NCBI GenBank assembly: GCA_944325775.1
Contig: CALVBL010000010.1
Coordinates: 1-57,163 of the forward strand
Direction: 5' to 3'
Length of the DNA: 57,163 bases
Source: an uncultured Helicobacter sp.
GTDB lineage: Bacteria; Campylobacterota; Campylobacteria; Campylobacterales; Helicobacteraceae
The notes beneath the pieces are model-generated. The model worked only from the letters and a program-made list of their open reading frames with translations, did no database searches and was not told the origin of the DNA. Made by a program: the position numbers and the translations under genes. Numbering within the stretch: position 1 is the first letter of the stretch; every line of letters starts with the position of its first letter. This document shows, piece by piece, positions 44,066 through 52,652 of this stretch.

Positions 44066-44869
44066 TTAGAACACATACACATACCCAAAGGTCATACTAA
44101 GAATCTGCTGGAAAATAATGGGGTTTGAATTGGTGCTGATAAAAGAGTCCTTGCCCGAACGCACATCGGTTAGACGTTTAAGCATCAGCTCAAAGCGGTG
44201 CTTGCTCCTAAACACATAGCCAAACCCAAGCCCTAACGCCACCTTATTACCCCCTATGAATCTATCCTCGCCCGAAGTCTGCACGCCGTTGGCATTCGTG
44301 TGATCCCACTTTGAGACAAAGCCGATATGTGGCACATACGCCAAATCCACAATCACACTAAGCATATGATCGTATTTTTGCCCTAGATTAGTATCTAGCA
44401 CGATACTCACCCCGGCGTTATACATCTCAATCTCATAGGTGCGCTCATATCCGCTGCTACCATAAATATCATTAGCATACGATCGTCCATATTCGCCATA
44501 CACACGAAAGCCTACAAAAGGGTTGGAAAAATACATATAACCCAGCTTCACATCAAAGCCGCCACTGATGGGATAGGTGTCATTATATATCGCTGGTGTA
44601 GTAGTATCAGTGCGTAATATGGGCAGGAGGTTTGCCCCTATGCTAATAAACACGCCGCTTTTTGTTTTGGCGATGTCTTTCCACTCGATCGTGGGCTTGC
44701 CAAAAAGATGAGCATAATCAAGGGGTTTCTTATCGGTCTTATCGGGTGTGATGTAGCGCATAGATTCTGGCTGGGCACTTAGGGAGTTGAGCAGCTCCTC
44801 ATCGCCCTCTGCACCATATCCCATCATCACACAGCATAGTAGTATGCCACACACCCAAGATCTTCTCAC
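44066..44869 (-). CDS. Helicobacter-type outer membrane beta-barrel protein
   Basis: A 267-residue protein with signal peptide MRRSWVCGILLCCVMMGYGA, a linker of about 50 residues, then a beta-barrel ending in TFGYVYVF with terminal Phe. The barrel shares elements (GFRVYGEYGRSY, SKHRFELMLKRL) with the protein at 48687, so they are paralogs. The start is GTG at 44869. It has its own -10 box and may also be read from the phosphatase promoter. Confidence 0.8.
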   Translation of the reverse strand: MRRSWVCGILLCCVMMGYGAEGDEELLNSLSAQPESMRYITPDKTDKKPLDYAHLFGKPTIEWKDIAKTKSGVFISIGANLLPILRTDTTTPAIYNDTYPISGGFDVKLGYMYFSNPFVGFRVYGEYGRSYANDIYGSSGYERTYEIEMYNAGVSIVLDTNLGQKYDHMLSVIVDLAYVPHIGFVSKWDHTNANGVQTSGEDRFIGGNKVALGLGFGYVFRSKHRFELMLKRLTDVRSGKDSFISTNSNPIIFQQILSMTFGYVYVF

Positions 44870-44897
44870 AATCCTGCCTTATGTCAAGTTTTTTGGC

Positions 44898-44903
44898 ATT
44901 ATA
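44898..44903 (-). promoter_or_regulatory. -10 box for the outer membrane protein
   Basis: Extended -10 TGCTATAAT on the minus strand, 29 nt upstream of the GTG start. Confidence 0.6.
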
Positions 44904-44941
44904 GCAAACTTCCGCAAAATCACAAGATGCTTAAGGGTTTT

Positions 44942-45394
44942 TTAAGAGATCTGCAGACTTGCTAGGAGATGCTTCACACCGCGATCTATCATCGCATACA
45001 CCATCTCAAACCCCTCCATATCCCGATATGTGTAGGGATCTGGCACATCTGCACCATCTAGCCCATAATCCCCGAGCTTGCGCACTTTTTCCTTAGCAAA
45101 GCCTAACGCAAGAATATCTTTATAGTTTTTAGAATCTAGTGCAACAATGAGATCAAAGCGATCATCGGCATACACACTTAGTCGCCTTCCGCGCAGATCA
45201 TCAATACTAAAGCCATGCTGCCTAGCAACCGCGCGCGAACCCTCACATGGCGGCTCGTCGATGTGCCAGCCACTCGTCCCTGCAGAATCCACCTCTATGG
45301 CAAGATTGCCTTGCTTAATGATCTCCCGCGCTATCCCTTCAGCTAGTGGAGATCGACAGATATTGCCCAAACATACAAACAAAATCGATTGCAT
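44942..45394 (-). CDS. Low-molecular-weight protein tyrosine phosphatase
   Basis: A 150-residue phosphatase with the P-loop CLGNICRS near residues 8-15 (C-x5-R) and the general acid Asp in VPDPYTY near 115. In other bacteria such enzymes act on tyrosine kinases of polysaccharide export; a Wzz gene lies four genes downstream on the same strand, but no tyrosine kinase is visible. ATG 45394 is preferred: the upstream ATG at 45406 would lie at the GGGAGG ribosome binding site. Confidence 0.93.
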   Translation of the reverse strand: MQSILFVCLGNICRSPLAEGIAREIIKQGNLAIEVDSAGTSGWHIDEPPCEGSRAVARQHGFSIDDLRGRRLSVYADDRFDLIVALDSKNYKDILALGFAKEKVRKLGDYGLDGADVPDPYTYRDMEGFEMVYAMIDRGVKHLLASLQIS

Positions 45395-45449
45395 CAAGCC
45401 TCCCATTATGTGAATTTAGAATCTATAAGATCAGCTTTAGATTTAGTGG

Positions 45450-45455
45450 ATTATA
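45450..45455 (-). promoter_or_regulatory. -10 box for the phosphatase gene
   Basis: TTGTTATAAT on the minus strand, about 56 nt before the ATG. The remainder of the gap to sdaC (45456-45715) shows only the sdaC promoter. Confidence 0.6.
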
Positions 45456-45684
45456 ACAAAAAGAGTGTTGGTTTCAAATGGGGGAATTGCTTGGATTACT
45501 TTTTAATATAGTTCGCTATAAGAACCCATCCTTAAGATTCAAGAATGAATGTAAGTAGCGGTAGTGCTATCACTGCGACATACCTTTAAGGATCTCTGAA
45601 TCTCCCGATAATGTTACACTCACGCATAAAATCCACAGATATTTCACACGATACCTTAGCTTTCACGCAAAAATCTGCTAGACT

Positions 45685-45690
45685 TATAGT
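45685..45690 (+). promoter_or_regulatory. -10 box for the serine operon
   Basis: CTTATAGT, 26 nt before the sdaC ATG, followed by AGGAGGAG. Confidence 0.5.
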
Positions 45691-45715
45691 TAGATTCAAT
45701 ACTTAGGAGGAGAAA

Positions 45716-47041
45716 ATGTCTCAAAACAATAAATGGTCATCCTTTGACACGCGCTGGATGCTAAGCCTCTTTGGCACGGCAGTGGGTGCGGGGATCTTGT
45801 ATCTGCCTATCAAGGCTGGGACTGAAGGATTTTGGCCCGTGGTGGCAATGTGTATCGTGATTTTCCCTATGGTATATCTTAGTCACAGGGCTCTTAGTCT
45901 CTTTGTCTCTCAAGCAGAAGGTGACAAAGACATCACGCACGCCGCGGAGGAATATTTCGGGCGCAAAGTCAGTGTGTTTATTTCGGTGCTGTATTTTTTT
46001 GCGATTTTCCCTATTTGCTTGGCGTATTGCGTGGGGATCACAAATACGATTGAAAGCCTGATCTATAACCAAATCCTACCGATCTTTGAAGAGGGTAATG
46101 CTCTGGCTGGATTTATTCAAGATATGTATGCCACATCACTCAATGACAAGGGGCAAGAGATTCACAAGCTAGTGCCTCTCTATCGCGCGATTTTGGTATT
46201 TTTGGGCGTGAGCACATTTATGGGGATTATGCTCTTTAGTGAGAAATTTATCACGCGTGTGTGTGAGCTGCTTGTGTATCCGCTGTGTGCCGCGCTACTT
46301 GTGTTTTCGCTTTATCTTATTCCCTACTGGTCTTTTGATGCTATCACAAATGTGCCACAATGGCAGGATTTCCTTGTGGTTGTATGGCTCACACTGCCCG
46401 TACTTGTGTTTTCGTTTAACCACTCGCCAGCGATTTCCACCTTCGCCCTTAGTGTCAAGCAAGAATACGGCGCACAAAATGCCCTAGGCAAATCCAATCA
46501 GATTCTATTCTTTACCTCGATGATTTTGCTGTTATTTGTGATGTTTTTCGTGTTTTCGTGCGTGCTAAGCCTCAGCGGTGAGGAGCTCAAAGAAGCTAGA
46601 GCGCAAAATATTCCCGTGCTCTCGTATTTTGCCAACAAGCTCAATCAACCAATCATCGCCTATGGTGGTCCTATCATCGCATTTTTAGCGATCACGACTT
46701 CGTTTTTTGGGCATTATTTTGGTGCGCGCGAGGGTGCGTATGGGATCGTACGCAAATGCTGTAAGCTCGCTGGCAATGAGAATCCAAATCTCAAGCTCAT
46801 CGCCATTATCTGCGGTATGGTGATGTATGCAGTGATGTTGGTGGTAGCGTATTTTGATCCTAGTGTGCTAAGCTTTATTGAGAATCTCGGTGGTCCTATC
46901 ATCGCAGCGATTTTATTCCTTATGCCTATCATCGCGATCTGGAGTGTCTCTAAGCTCAAAAAATTCCGCAACCCTGCCCTTGATGCATTTGTGTTTATCA
47001 CTGGGGCTCTAACGATTGTTACAGTGATTTATCAGTTTTAG
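45716..47041 (+). CDS. sdaC: Serine transporter SdaC
   Basis: A proton-coupled L-serine importer of the HAAAP family, 441 residues and 11 helices. Features: SLFGTAVGAGILYLPIKAG near 17, the signature loop of the family, and SFNHSPAISTF near 240. It is followed after 9 nt by sdaA, giving a serine uptake-deamination unit as in H. pylori (HP0133-HP0132) and C. jejuni, where serine is a main carbon source. AGGAGGAG precedes ATG. Confidence 0.96.
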   Translation: MSQNNKWSSFDTRWMLSLFGTAVGAGILYLPIKAGTEGFWPVVAMCIVIFPMVYLSHRALSLFVSQAEGDKDITHAAEEYFGRKVSVFISVLYFFAIFPICLAYCVGITNTIESLIYNQILPIFEEGNALAGFIQDMYATSLNDKGQEIHKLVPLYRAILVFLGVSTFMGIMLFSEKFITRVCELLVYPLCAALLVFSLYLIPYWSFDAITNVPQWQDFLVVVWLTLPVLVFSFNHSPAISTFALSVKQEYGAQNALGKSNQILFFTSMILLLFVMFFVFSCVLSLSGEELKEARAQNIPVLSYFANKLNQPIIAYGGPIIAFLAITTSFFGHYFGAREGAYGIVRKCCKLAGNENPNLKLIAIICGMVMYAVMLVVAYFDPSVLSFIENLGGPIIAAILFLMPIIAIWSVSKLKKFRNPALDAFVFITGALTIVTVIYQF

Positions 47042-47050
47042 GACTAAGCA

Positions 47051-48409
47051 ATGTCAAGCAACTTTAGTATCTTTAAAATCGGCGTGGGTCCCTCATCTTC
47101 ACACACACTAGGTCCCATGCTGGCAGGAAATCTCTTTTGCAAAAAGATTAATAAAAATCTCGCGCAAATTGAGCGTGTCCTCATCACGCTCTATGGCTCA
47201 CTCTCGCTCACAGGTAGGGGGCATTTGAGCGATAAGGCAGTGATTTGGGGGCTTAATGGACTAGAGGCAAAACACCTCAGTGCGATCGTGCAAGAAGAGA
47301 GTATCAAAAACGCGCTAGAAGGGCATAAAATCACGCTTTGTGGGCAAAAAGACATCGCGTTTGATTACCAAAATGATCTAGTGTTTTCCCAAGAGTTTTT
47401 GCCACTGCACGAAAATGGCATGAGCTTGCAAGCACTAGATTCTAAAGGAGCGGTGCTAGAAGAGGAGACATACTACTCTATCGGCGGGGGATTTGTGCTG
47501 AGCGCACCAGAGCTAGAAAATCAGCACAATACCAAGAAAGACAAACCAAAACTTGCTCTAGAGGTTAATAACGCCCATCAGGCTCTAGCACTCTGTAAGG
47601 AGCATAAGTGGAATCTCGCCCAGCTCTCTTATAACTACGAGCTACAATTCCATACTAAAGAGGAAATTTATAGCTATTGTCTTGAGATTTGGGAGGTGAT
47701 GCAAGAAGTGTATTACAACGGCACGCACCCCACGCAAGAATACCTGCCCGGCACACTGCGCCTAAAGCGACGCGCCAATGGGCTTAGAGAGCGAATCTCA
47801 CTCACGACCGATCCTATGGGGATTATCGATTTTATCTCATTATATGCCATCGCGATTGCTGAAGAAAACGCTAGTGGTGCAAAAGTCGTAACCGCACCCA
47901 CCAATGGCGCGTGCGCAGTGATCCCTGCAGTGATGCTCTATCTCAAAAACCACACCATAGGCTTTAGCGATGAAAAAGTCGTGGAGTTTTTGCTCACAGC
48001 AATGCTCATAGGTTCATTTTATAAGAAAAACGCAAGTATCAGCGGTGCAGAGGCAGGCTGTCAGGCAGAGATAGGGAGTGCGAGCTCTATGGCAGCAGGG
48101 GCTATGGCAACAGCACTGGGTGCAGACGCGCACAAAGCATGCAATGCCGCAGAAATGGCTATGGAACACCATTTGGGACTCACTTGCGATCCAGTGGGTG
48201 GGCTAGTGCAGATACCTTGCATTGAGCGCAATGCCTTTGGCGCGATCAAAGCAATCTCGGCAGCGCGTATGGCGATGACACGCAAAAGCACGCCAAAAGT
48301 CGGACTTGATGAAGTGATTAAAACAATGTATGAAACCGGTAAAGATATGAACTACAAATACAAAGAGACTTCACTAGGCGGACTTGCAAAAAACCTCACT
48401 GTATGCTAG
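47051..48409 (+). CDS. sdaA: L-serine dehydratase
   Basis: An oxygen-sensitive 4Fe-4S enzyme that deaminates serine to pyruvate and ammonia. The 452-residue protein fuses the beta domain (KIGVGPSSSHTLGPMLAG near residue 7) with the alpha domain (TAPTNGACAVIPAV near 280; GAEAGCQAEIGSASSMAAGAM near 333; the conserved CDPVGGLVQIPCIERN). The cysteines in GACA, AGCQ and LTCDP are those expected for the cluster. Translationally adjacent to sdaC. Confidence 0.97.
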   Translation: MSSNFSIFKIGVGPSSSHTLGPMLAGNLFCKKINKNLAQIERVLITLYGSLSLTGRGHLSDKAVIWGLNGLEAKHLSAIVQEESIKNALEGHKITLCGQKDIAFDYQNDLVFSQEFLPLHENGMSLQALDSKGAVLEEETYYSIGGGFVLSAPELENQHNTKKDKPKLALEVNNAHQALALCKEHKWNLAQLSYNYELQFHTKEEIYSYCLEIWEVMQEVYYNGTHPTQEYLPGTLRLKRRANGLRERISLTTDPMGIIDFISLYAIAIAEENASGAKVVTAPTNGACAVIPAVMLYLKNHTIGFSDEKVVEFLLTAMLIGSFYKKNASISGAEAGCQAEIGSASSMAAGAMATALGADAHKACNAAEMAMEHHLGLTCDPVGGLVQIPCIERNAFGAIKAISAARMAMTRKSTPKVGLDEVIKTMYETGKDMNYKYKETSLGGLAKNLTVC

Positions 48410-48631
48410 TGGAGCTTAAGACCACAGCATACAATCTAGCAATACACAAAACTCACGCAACTTGTATATGGATAAGCCCCTGACTTACACGCACTCTGCA
48501 AGAAACACTTCTTAGAAATACTCTTTAAGCAATCATTTTGACATCACAACCTGTATGAAATTCTGATCACTGCCAAAACTTTAAAATCCCACAATTGAAT
48601 CTACAATTTCTGTTTAAGGAAAGATTAATTA

Positions 48632-48641
48632 GGGGGGGGGG
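48632..48641. repeat. Poly-G tract of 10 in an intergenic region
   Basis: Ten G residues, 45 nt before the ATG of the outer membrane protein gene. Tracts of this length vary in number in Helicobacter. Confidence 0.92.
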
Positions 48642-48671
48642 TAGAATGGTGCGCTTTATAGAAAATATAAT
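48632..48671 (+). promoter_or_regulatory. Poly-G promoter region of the second outer membrane protein
   Basis: A G10 tract (48632-48641) is followed at once by TAGAAT (48642-48647), one mismatch from TATAAT; a second candidate, TATAAT at 48666-48671, is too close to the ribosome binding site to be the only start. Length changes in the tract would alter spacing upstream of the -10. The rest of the gap from sdaA (48410-48631) shows nothing clear. Confidence 0.6.
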
Positions 48672-48686
48672 CCACAAGGAGCGAGT

Positions 48687-49532
48687 ATGAGACTACAGCC
48701 TATAATATATGCTCTATGCGTGCTAAGTGCCGGAATCTACGCTGATGAACTAGAGGAGAGAAAAGCGCAACTAGAGCGACAAATCCAAGAAATAGAGCAA
48801 AAACAACAAAAGCAAAATGAGATAAACGAGCTAGAGAGGCGATTACAAGAACTCCAAGATTCTCAAAATCCCAAGTCAGCCACCAAACCAACATCAAGCT
48901 ACACACACCCAGCCACCACGATGCGTAACACACAAAATCCCTATTCAGAAGGCTTCAAGCCAGTTAGCCAAGAAGAGATTGATGCCGAGGCAAAAAAATT
49001 TTTTGGTAAAAACCGAAGTGGTGTGCTCATCGGGTTTAGCCTCGGAGGTATGGATATGGAGCTTGATAGCTCTGTAAAATCTGATAAGGGCAGTTTCTCG
49101 ATGTATGGCTTGCGCTTTGGGTATCAGGGATTTCCGGGGAATAAATTTCTAGGTTTTAGACTCTATATGGACGCATACGCAGGCATTGGAGACAACAAGG
49201 CTCTTGTGGTAGAAACACAGACTTTAGGTGCTTACAATGCCGATTTGCTACTTGATCTCCACATACCCGGGACCTATACATATCTAGGACTTATAGCTGG
49301 CGTGGGATATGGATTTGTGGCGTATGATTATCAATACAATTCCATATTTTCAAAGGGCTATGTAAAGCTACAAATGCCTACGGCGTTTGTGAATCTAGGT
49401 ATAGCACTCACGATGAGTGCCAAACACCGCGTGGAATTTTATGCCAAGCTCCCCACCACCGATGAATACACTGAAAAGTTTTATTACAAAACCTCACCCC
49501 TTCTCACCGCTGCCTACCAATACACTTTCTAA
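48687..49532 (+). CDS. Outer membrane protein with N-terminal coiled coil
   Basis: A 281-residue protein with signal peptide (MRLQPIIYALCVLSAGIYA), then a charged coiled coil (about residues 21-59, LEERKAQLERQIQEIEQK), a Thr/Pro/Ser linker and a beta-barrel ending TAAYQYTF. The barrel shares FLGFRLYMDAYAG and AKHRVEFYAKL elements with the protein at 44066. The helical N-terminus is likely periplasmic. AAGGAG precedes ATG; expression is probably controlled by the upstream G10 tract. Confidence 0.82.
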   Translation: MRLQPIIYALCVLSAGIYADELEERKAQLERQIQEIEQKQQKQNEINELERRLQELQDSQNPKSATKPTSSYTHPATTMRNTQNPYSEGFKPVSQEEIDAEAKKFFGKNRSGVLIGFSLGGMDMELDSSVKSDKGSFSMYGLRFGYQGFPGNKFLGFRLYMDAYAGIGDNKALVVETQTLGAYNADLLLDLHIPGTYTYLGLIAGVGYGFVAYDYQYNSIFSKGYVKLQMPTAFVNLGIALTMSAKHRVEFYAKLPTTDEYTEKFYYKTSPLLTAAYQYTF

Positions 49533-49560
49533 AGTTGAGCACCGCCACTTTTTGGTAGCA

Positions 49561-49594
49561 TTATAGAATCTAGAGTAATCTTTAGATTCTATAA
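49561..49594. terminator. Bidirectional hairpin between the outer membrane protein gene and truD
   Basis: TTATAGAATCTA (49561-49572) and TAGATTCTATAA (49583-49594) pair perfectly over 12 bp with a 10-nt loop, between convergent genes. Both arms contain the AGAWTCT motif. A-runs on the plus-strand downstream side favour minus-strand termination as well. Confidence 0.55.
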
Positions 49595-49628
49595 ACAACT
49601 CCAAGCATTTAATCAAGCTTAAATAAAT

Positions 49629-50744
49629 TTAACCAAATGGCTTGTTTAGTAACGCTTCTAAGAATACTGTCGCATAGCTCCCCTTTGGCAAGCTAAATGT
49701 AATCTCCATCTGCGCGACCTCGGGCTTATAGGTGTATGCCACATCTTGTGCCCACACCCACGCATACCGTCTGCTCCCCGCCTCGCGCAATCGTGAATCC
49801 ACAAATACTCTCTCTATTTCCAATGCCACCCCTTGCGCACTTATGAGTTTTTTGCCACACAGCGCGCCACTTGGGGCGATCTGACACTGCGCAAAGCGCG
49901 CAGATTCTACACTCACATCATCGATCACAAATGCCCTGCCATATGGATAATGCACCGCCACATCACCATGCAATAGCTTAAAAAACTGCTTTTGTGCCCT
50001 AAGCTCACGCACCACTCCCTCATCACGTAGCACAGAATCTAACACACCATAATTCTTGATGTGGCTCATAAGCTCCTTTGGACCACAAGATTCTATCATC
50101 GCATTAAGACGCATACGCTCAAGCAACCAGAGATTAAAAAGATGGCTTTGGTAGGCAGAGAGCAAAAAGCGCGCGATTTTTTTATCACGCATAGTGCGAA
50201 GATTTTCTAATATCTTTTCACCCTCGTGGTAATTTTGCCCATCTCTGCCAAAACGCTGATCCCCAAAGTAATTTGCAAACCCGCTGGCTTTGAGAATCTC
50301 CAGCGCATTTATGGCTTTTTGCGCCTCAATAGGCGTGAGTTTTTTTAACCGCACAAAAAAGCTATTGCCCTTTAAATGTCCCACACGCAATTTGTTAGTA
50401 TGCGCTCTGCACTCTAGCACCTTAATCCCTCGTTTTTCGAGCACCTCACCGCACGCGCTAAGCTTAGATTCAAAGCTACGCGGGATTGAAAGGTATTGAT
50501 AGGTCGTGGCGTGCTTATCCTTAAGCCCTGCATAGCCTATCTGTGCAGATCTCACCCCTAGCACATTACTTAGAATCTCCACCATCTCAAAGGTGCTAAG
50601 ATCCTTTTTGCGCACAAGCACCAACAGATGCTCTCCTGCTCCATTCGCCTCATACAGCGGGATCTCACGCACGACAAAATCCCGCACACTTGGGCGGAAA
50701 TAACACTCAATAGGCGAATGAGTGAGATGAAAAAGTTTGCGCAT
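49629..50744 (-). CDS. truD: tRNA pseudouridine(13) synthase TruD
   Basis: TruD makes pseudouridine at position 13 of tRNA-Glu. The 371-residue protein has the catalytic GYAGLKDKHATTYQYLSI near residue 74 with its Asp, then GNSFFVRLKKL near 125 and the NYFGDQRFGRDGQN insert near 160. Single gene, divergent from the Na/Pi cotransporter. An H. pylori counterpart (HP0926) is known. Confidence 0.95.
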   Translation of the reverse strand: MRKLFHLTHSPIECYFRPSVRDFVVREIPLYEANGAGEHLLVLVRKKDLSTFEMVEILSNVLGVRSAQIGYAGLKDKHATTYQYLSIPRSFESKLSACGEVLEKRGIKVLECRAHTNKLRVGHLKGNSFFVRLKKLTPIEAQKAINALEILKASGFANYFGDQRFGRDGQNYHEGEKILENLRTMRDKKIARFLLSAYQSHLFNLWLLERMRLNAMIESCGPKELMSHIKNYGVLDSVLRDEGVVRELRAQKQFFKLLHGDVAVHYPYGRAFVIDDVSVESARFAQCQIAPSGALCGKKLISAQGVALEIERVFVDSRLREAGSRRYAWVWAQDVAYTYKPEVAQMEITFSLPKGSYATVFLEALLNKPFG

Positions 50745-50777
50745 ACAACGACCTTATATAAATTAAAGTTTTTTGAG

Positions 50778-50785
50778 ATTATAAT
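50778..50785. promoter_or_regulatory. Shared bidirectional -10, truD (-) and Na/Pi cotransporter (+)
   Basis: ATTATAAT again supplies TATAAT on both strands (50780-50785 plus, 50778-50783 minus), 43 and 33 nt from the two start codons. Confidence 0.55.
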
Positions 50786-50828
50786 ACACAAGCTTTTGTA
50801 AAATCTGTGTAAAACCCTAAGGAAATCC

Positions 50829-52637
50829 ATGCAAACACTCAAAAAACTTTGGCTCCCCGTGGTGTGTATTATCGCTATTTATTTTATGAGTATCGACCCC
50901 TCTTTGACCGAGATTTTTGCGGGTATTGGGGTGTTTTTGTTTGGTATGATTTTTTTAGAAAATGGCTTTAAAGGTTTTAGTGGCGGGATCTTAGAGAGTA
51001 TCCTTACTAAATGGACTAATAGTAAGCCAAAAGCCCTGCTCTTTGGGATCATTACCACGATTCTTATGCAAAGCTCCACACTCGTTACTATCATCTCGAT
51101 TTCATTTCTTTCAGCTGGGCTTATCAGCCTCGCTCAAGCCATTGGGATCGTCTTTGGAGCGAATCTAGGCACGACCACAGGAGGCTGGATCATCGCTGGC
51201 GTAGGTATGAAAATGGACATCGCCTCCATCGCTATGCCCCTCATCGTGCTTGCTATCTTATTGGTATTTCAAAAAGACAAAAACATCAAATCGTTGGGGC
51301 ACATTTTCGCTGGTATTGGGTTTTTTTTCTTAGGGATCGCGTATATCAAAAGTGGCTTTGAAGGCTACAAAGACGCACTAGATCTCAGCGCATATGGGAG
51401 TGGAAGCCCAAAAGATCTGTTTATATTCGTGATGGCTGGGATCCTCATCACTTCTATCGTGCAATCCAGCTTTGCCACACTCACGATCATCATCTCCGCA
51501 CTTAGCACAGGCACCATCACTTATGACAACGCACTAGGGCTTGTGATAGGCACCAATGTCGGGGGCGTGGTAACCGCGCTTGTCGCGTCCTTTGGCTCAA
51601 ACCTAGAGGGCAAAAAGCTCGCTATCACCAATACGATTTTTAACCTCATCATCGCCATCATTGCGTTGATATTTTTGTCGTATTTCAAAAGCGTTGTGAA
51701 TCTCATAAGCGAGCTTAGCGGCATAGGTGAGCAAGACTATGCACTCAAAATCGCGGTATTTCATACATTTTACAATGCCCTTGCTGTAGCGATTATGACA
51801 CCTTACATTCAAGTGTTTGTGAAATTTGCCAATACCTTTATCAAGAGCAAAAAGCCAGCCGATATGGACGCACCCATCTATCTCAATCCAAACATCATCG
51901 CCTATCCTATGACTGCGACCCAAGCACTTATCAACGAAGTCAAACACCTCTATGACAATGTCTTTAGTGTGATCGCCCATTCACTAGGATTCTCACGATC
52001 GGATATTTGCGCCAATCTCCCCAAAGATGCACTCCTAGCTAAAAAATGGTACAGCGACCAAGGCAATGTCAATGATCTCTATCACCACAGAGTGAAAGTC
52101 CTCTTTGATGCGATCATCGACTTTAGCACCAAAGCCCAAACCCACATCAACCAAGAGGATTTCATCAAAATCAGCAACGAAGCCAATGTGAGCGCGCGCA
52201 ACCTCGCTGAAGCGACCAAAAATATGGTGCTCCTTGAAAAAAATCTCAAAAAAAATGCTACAAGTCCCAATCCCCACATAGCCCAAGAATACAACCTCAT
52301 CAGAATCCAAATCGCTCAACTCCTCGCCAAGCTAGAATCGCTAAAATTTGTGGAGGATTATCAAGAAATCGCTCTCATACTCAAGCAAGAGCGCAAAGCC
52401 CTCAAGCAGTTTGATAAACAAGCACTTGTGCGCGTGGAAAAAATCATCATAGAGAGCAAAATCTCGGCAAATTACGCCACCTCACTCCTCAATGACATCG
52501 CCTTTGCTAGTAATATGGGCAAAGAAATCATCAAAGCCGTGAGCAAAATCTATAAAATCTCCCTGCTTATGCAAGACCAACTCATACAAGACCAAGAGCA
52601 GCACATCAGCGAACTCGATGACGAACTGCAAGCCTAA
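50829..52637 (+). CDS. Na+/phosphate cotransporter (NptA/PNaS family) with PhoU-like tail
   Basis: A 602-residue protein. The membrane half has two inverted repeats with the QSS signatures (MQSSTLVT near 79 and VQSSFATLT near 217), typical of type II Na/Pi cotransporters. Residues about 360-600 are cytoplasmic and helical, like PhoU, which suggests regulation by phosphate status or complex formation. A hydrophobic N-terminus begins directly at residue 6. H. pylori has a homolog. AAGGA before ATG. Confidence 0.9.
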   Translation: MQTLKKLWLPVVCIIAIYFMSIDPSLTEIFAGIGVFLFGMIFLENGFKGFSGGILESILTKWTNSKPKALLFGIITTILMQSSTLVTIISISFLSAGLISLAQAIGIVFGANLGTTTGGWIIAGVGMKMDIASIAMPLIVLAILLVFQKDKNIKSLGHIFAGIGFFFLGIAYIKSGFEGYKDALDLSAYGSGSPKDLFIFVMAGILITSIVQSSFATLTIIISALSTGTITYDNALGLVIGTNVGGVVTALVASFGSNLEGKKLAITNTIFNLIIAIIALIFLSYFKSVVNLISELSGIGEQDYALKIAVFHTFYNALAVAIMTPYIQVFVKFANTFIKSKKPADMDAPIYLNPNIIAYPMTATQALINEVKHLYDNVFSVIAHSLGFSRSDICANLPKDALLAKKWYSDQGNVNDLYHHRVKVLFDAIIDFSTKAQTHINQEDFIKISNEANVSARNLAEATKNMVLLEKNLKKNATSPNPHIAQEYNLIRIQIAQLLAKLESLKFVEDYQEIALILKQERKALKQFDKQALVRVEKIIIESKISANYATSLLNDIAFASNMGKEIIKAVSKIYKISLLMQDQLIQDQEQHISELDDELQA

Positions 52638-52652
52638 CTCTCAAGGAATATT

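Noticed and set aside
45541..45600. Partial inverted repeats (AGTG...CACT, CTTAAG-like copies) in the gap before sdaC
   Set aside because: Stems are only 4-5 bp with mismatches; no riboswitch fold could be drawn.
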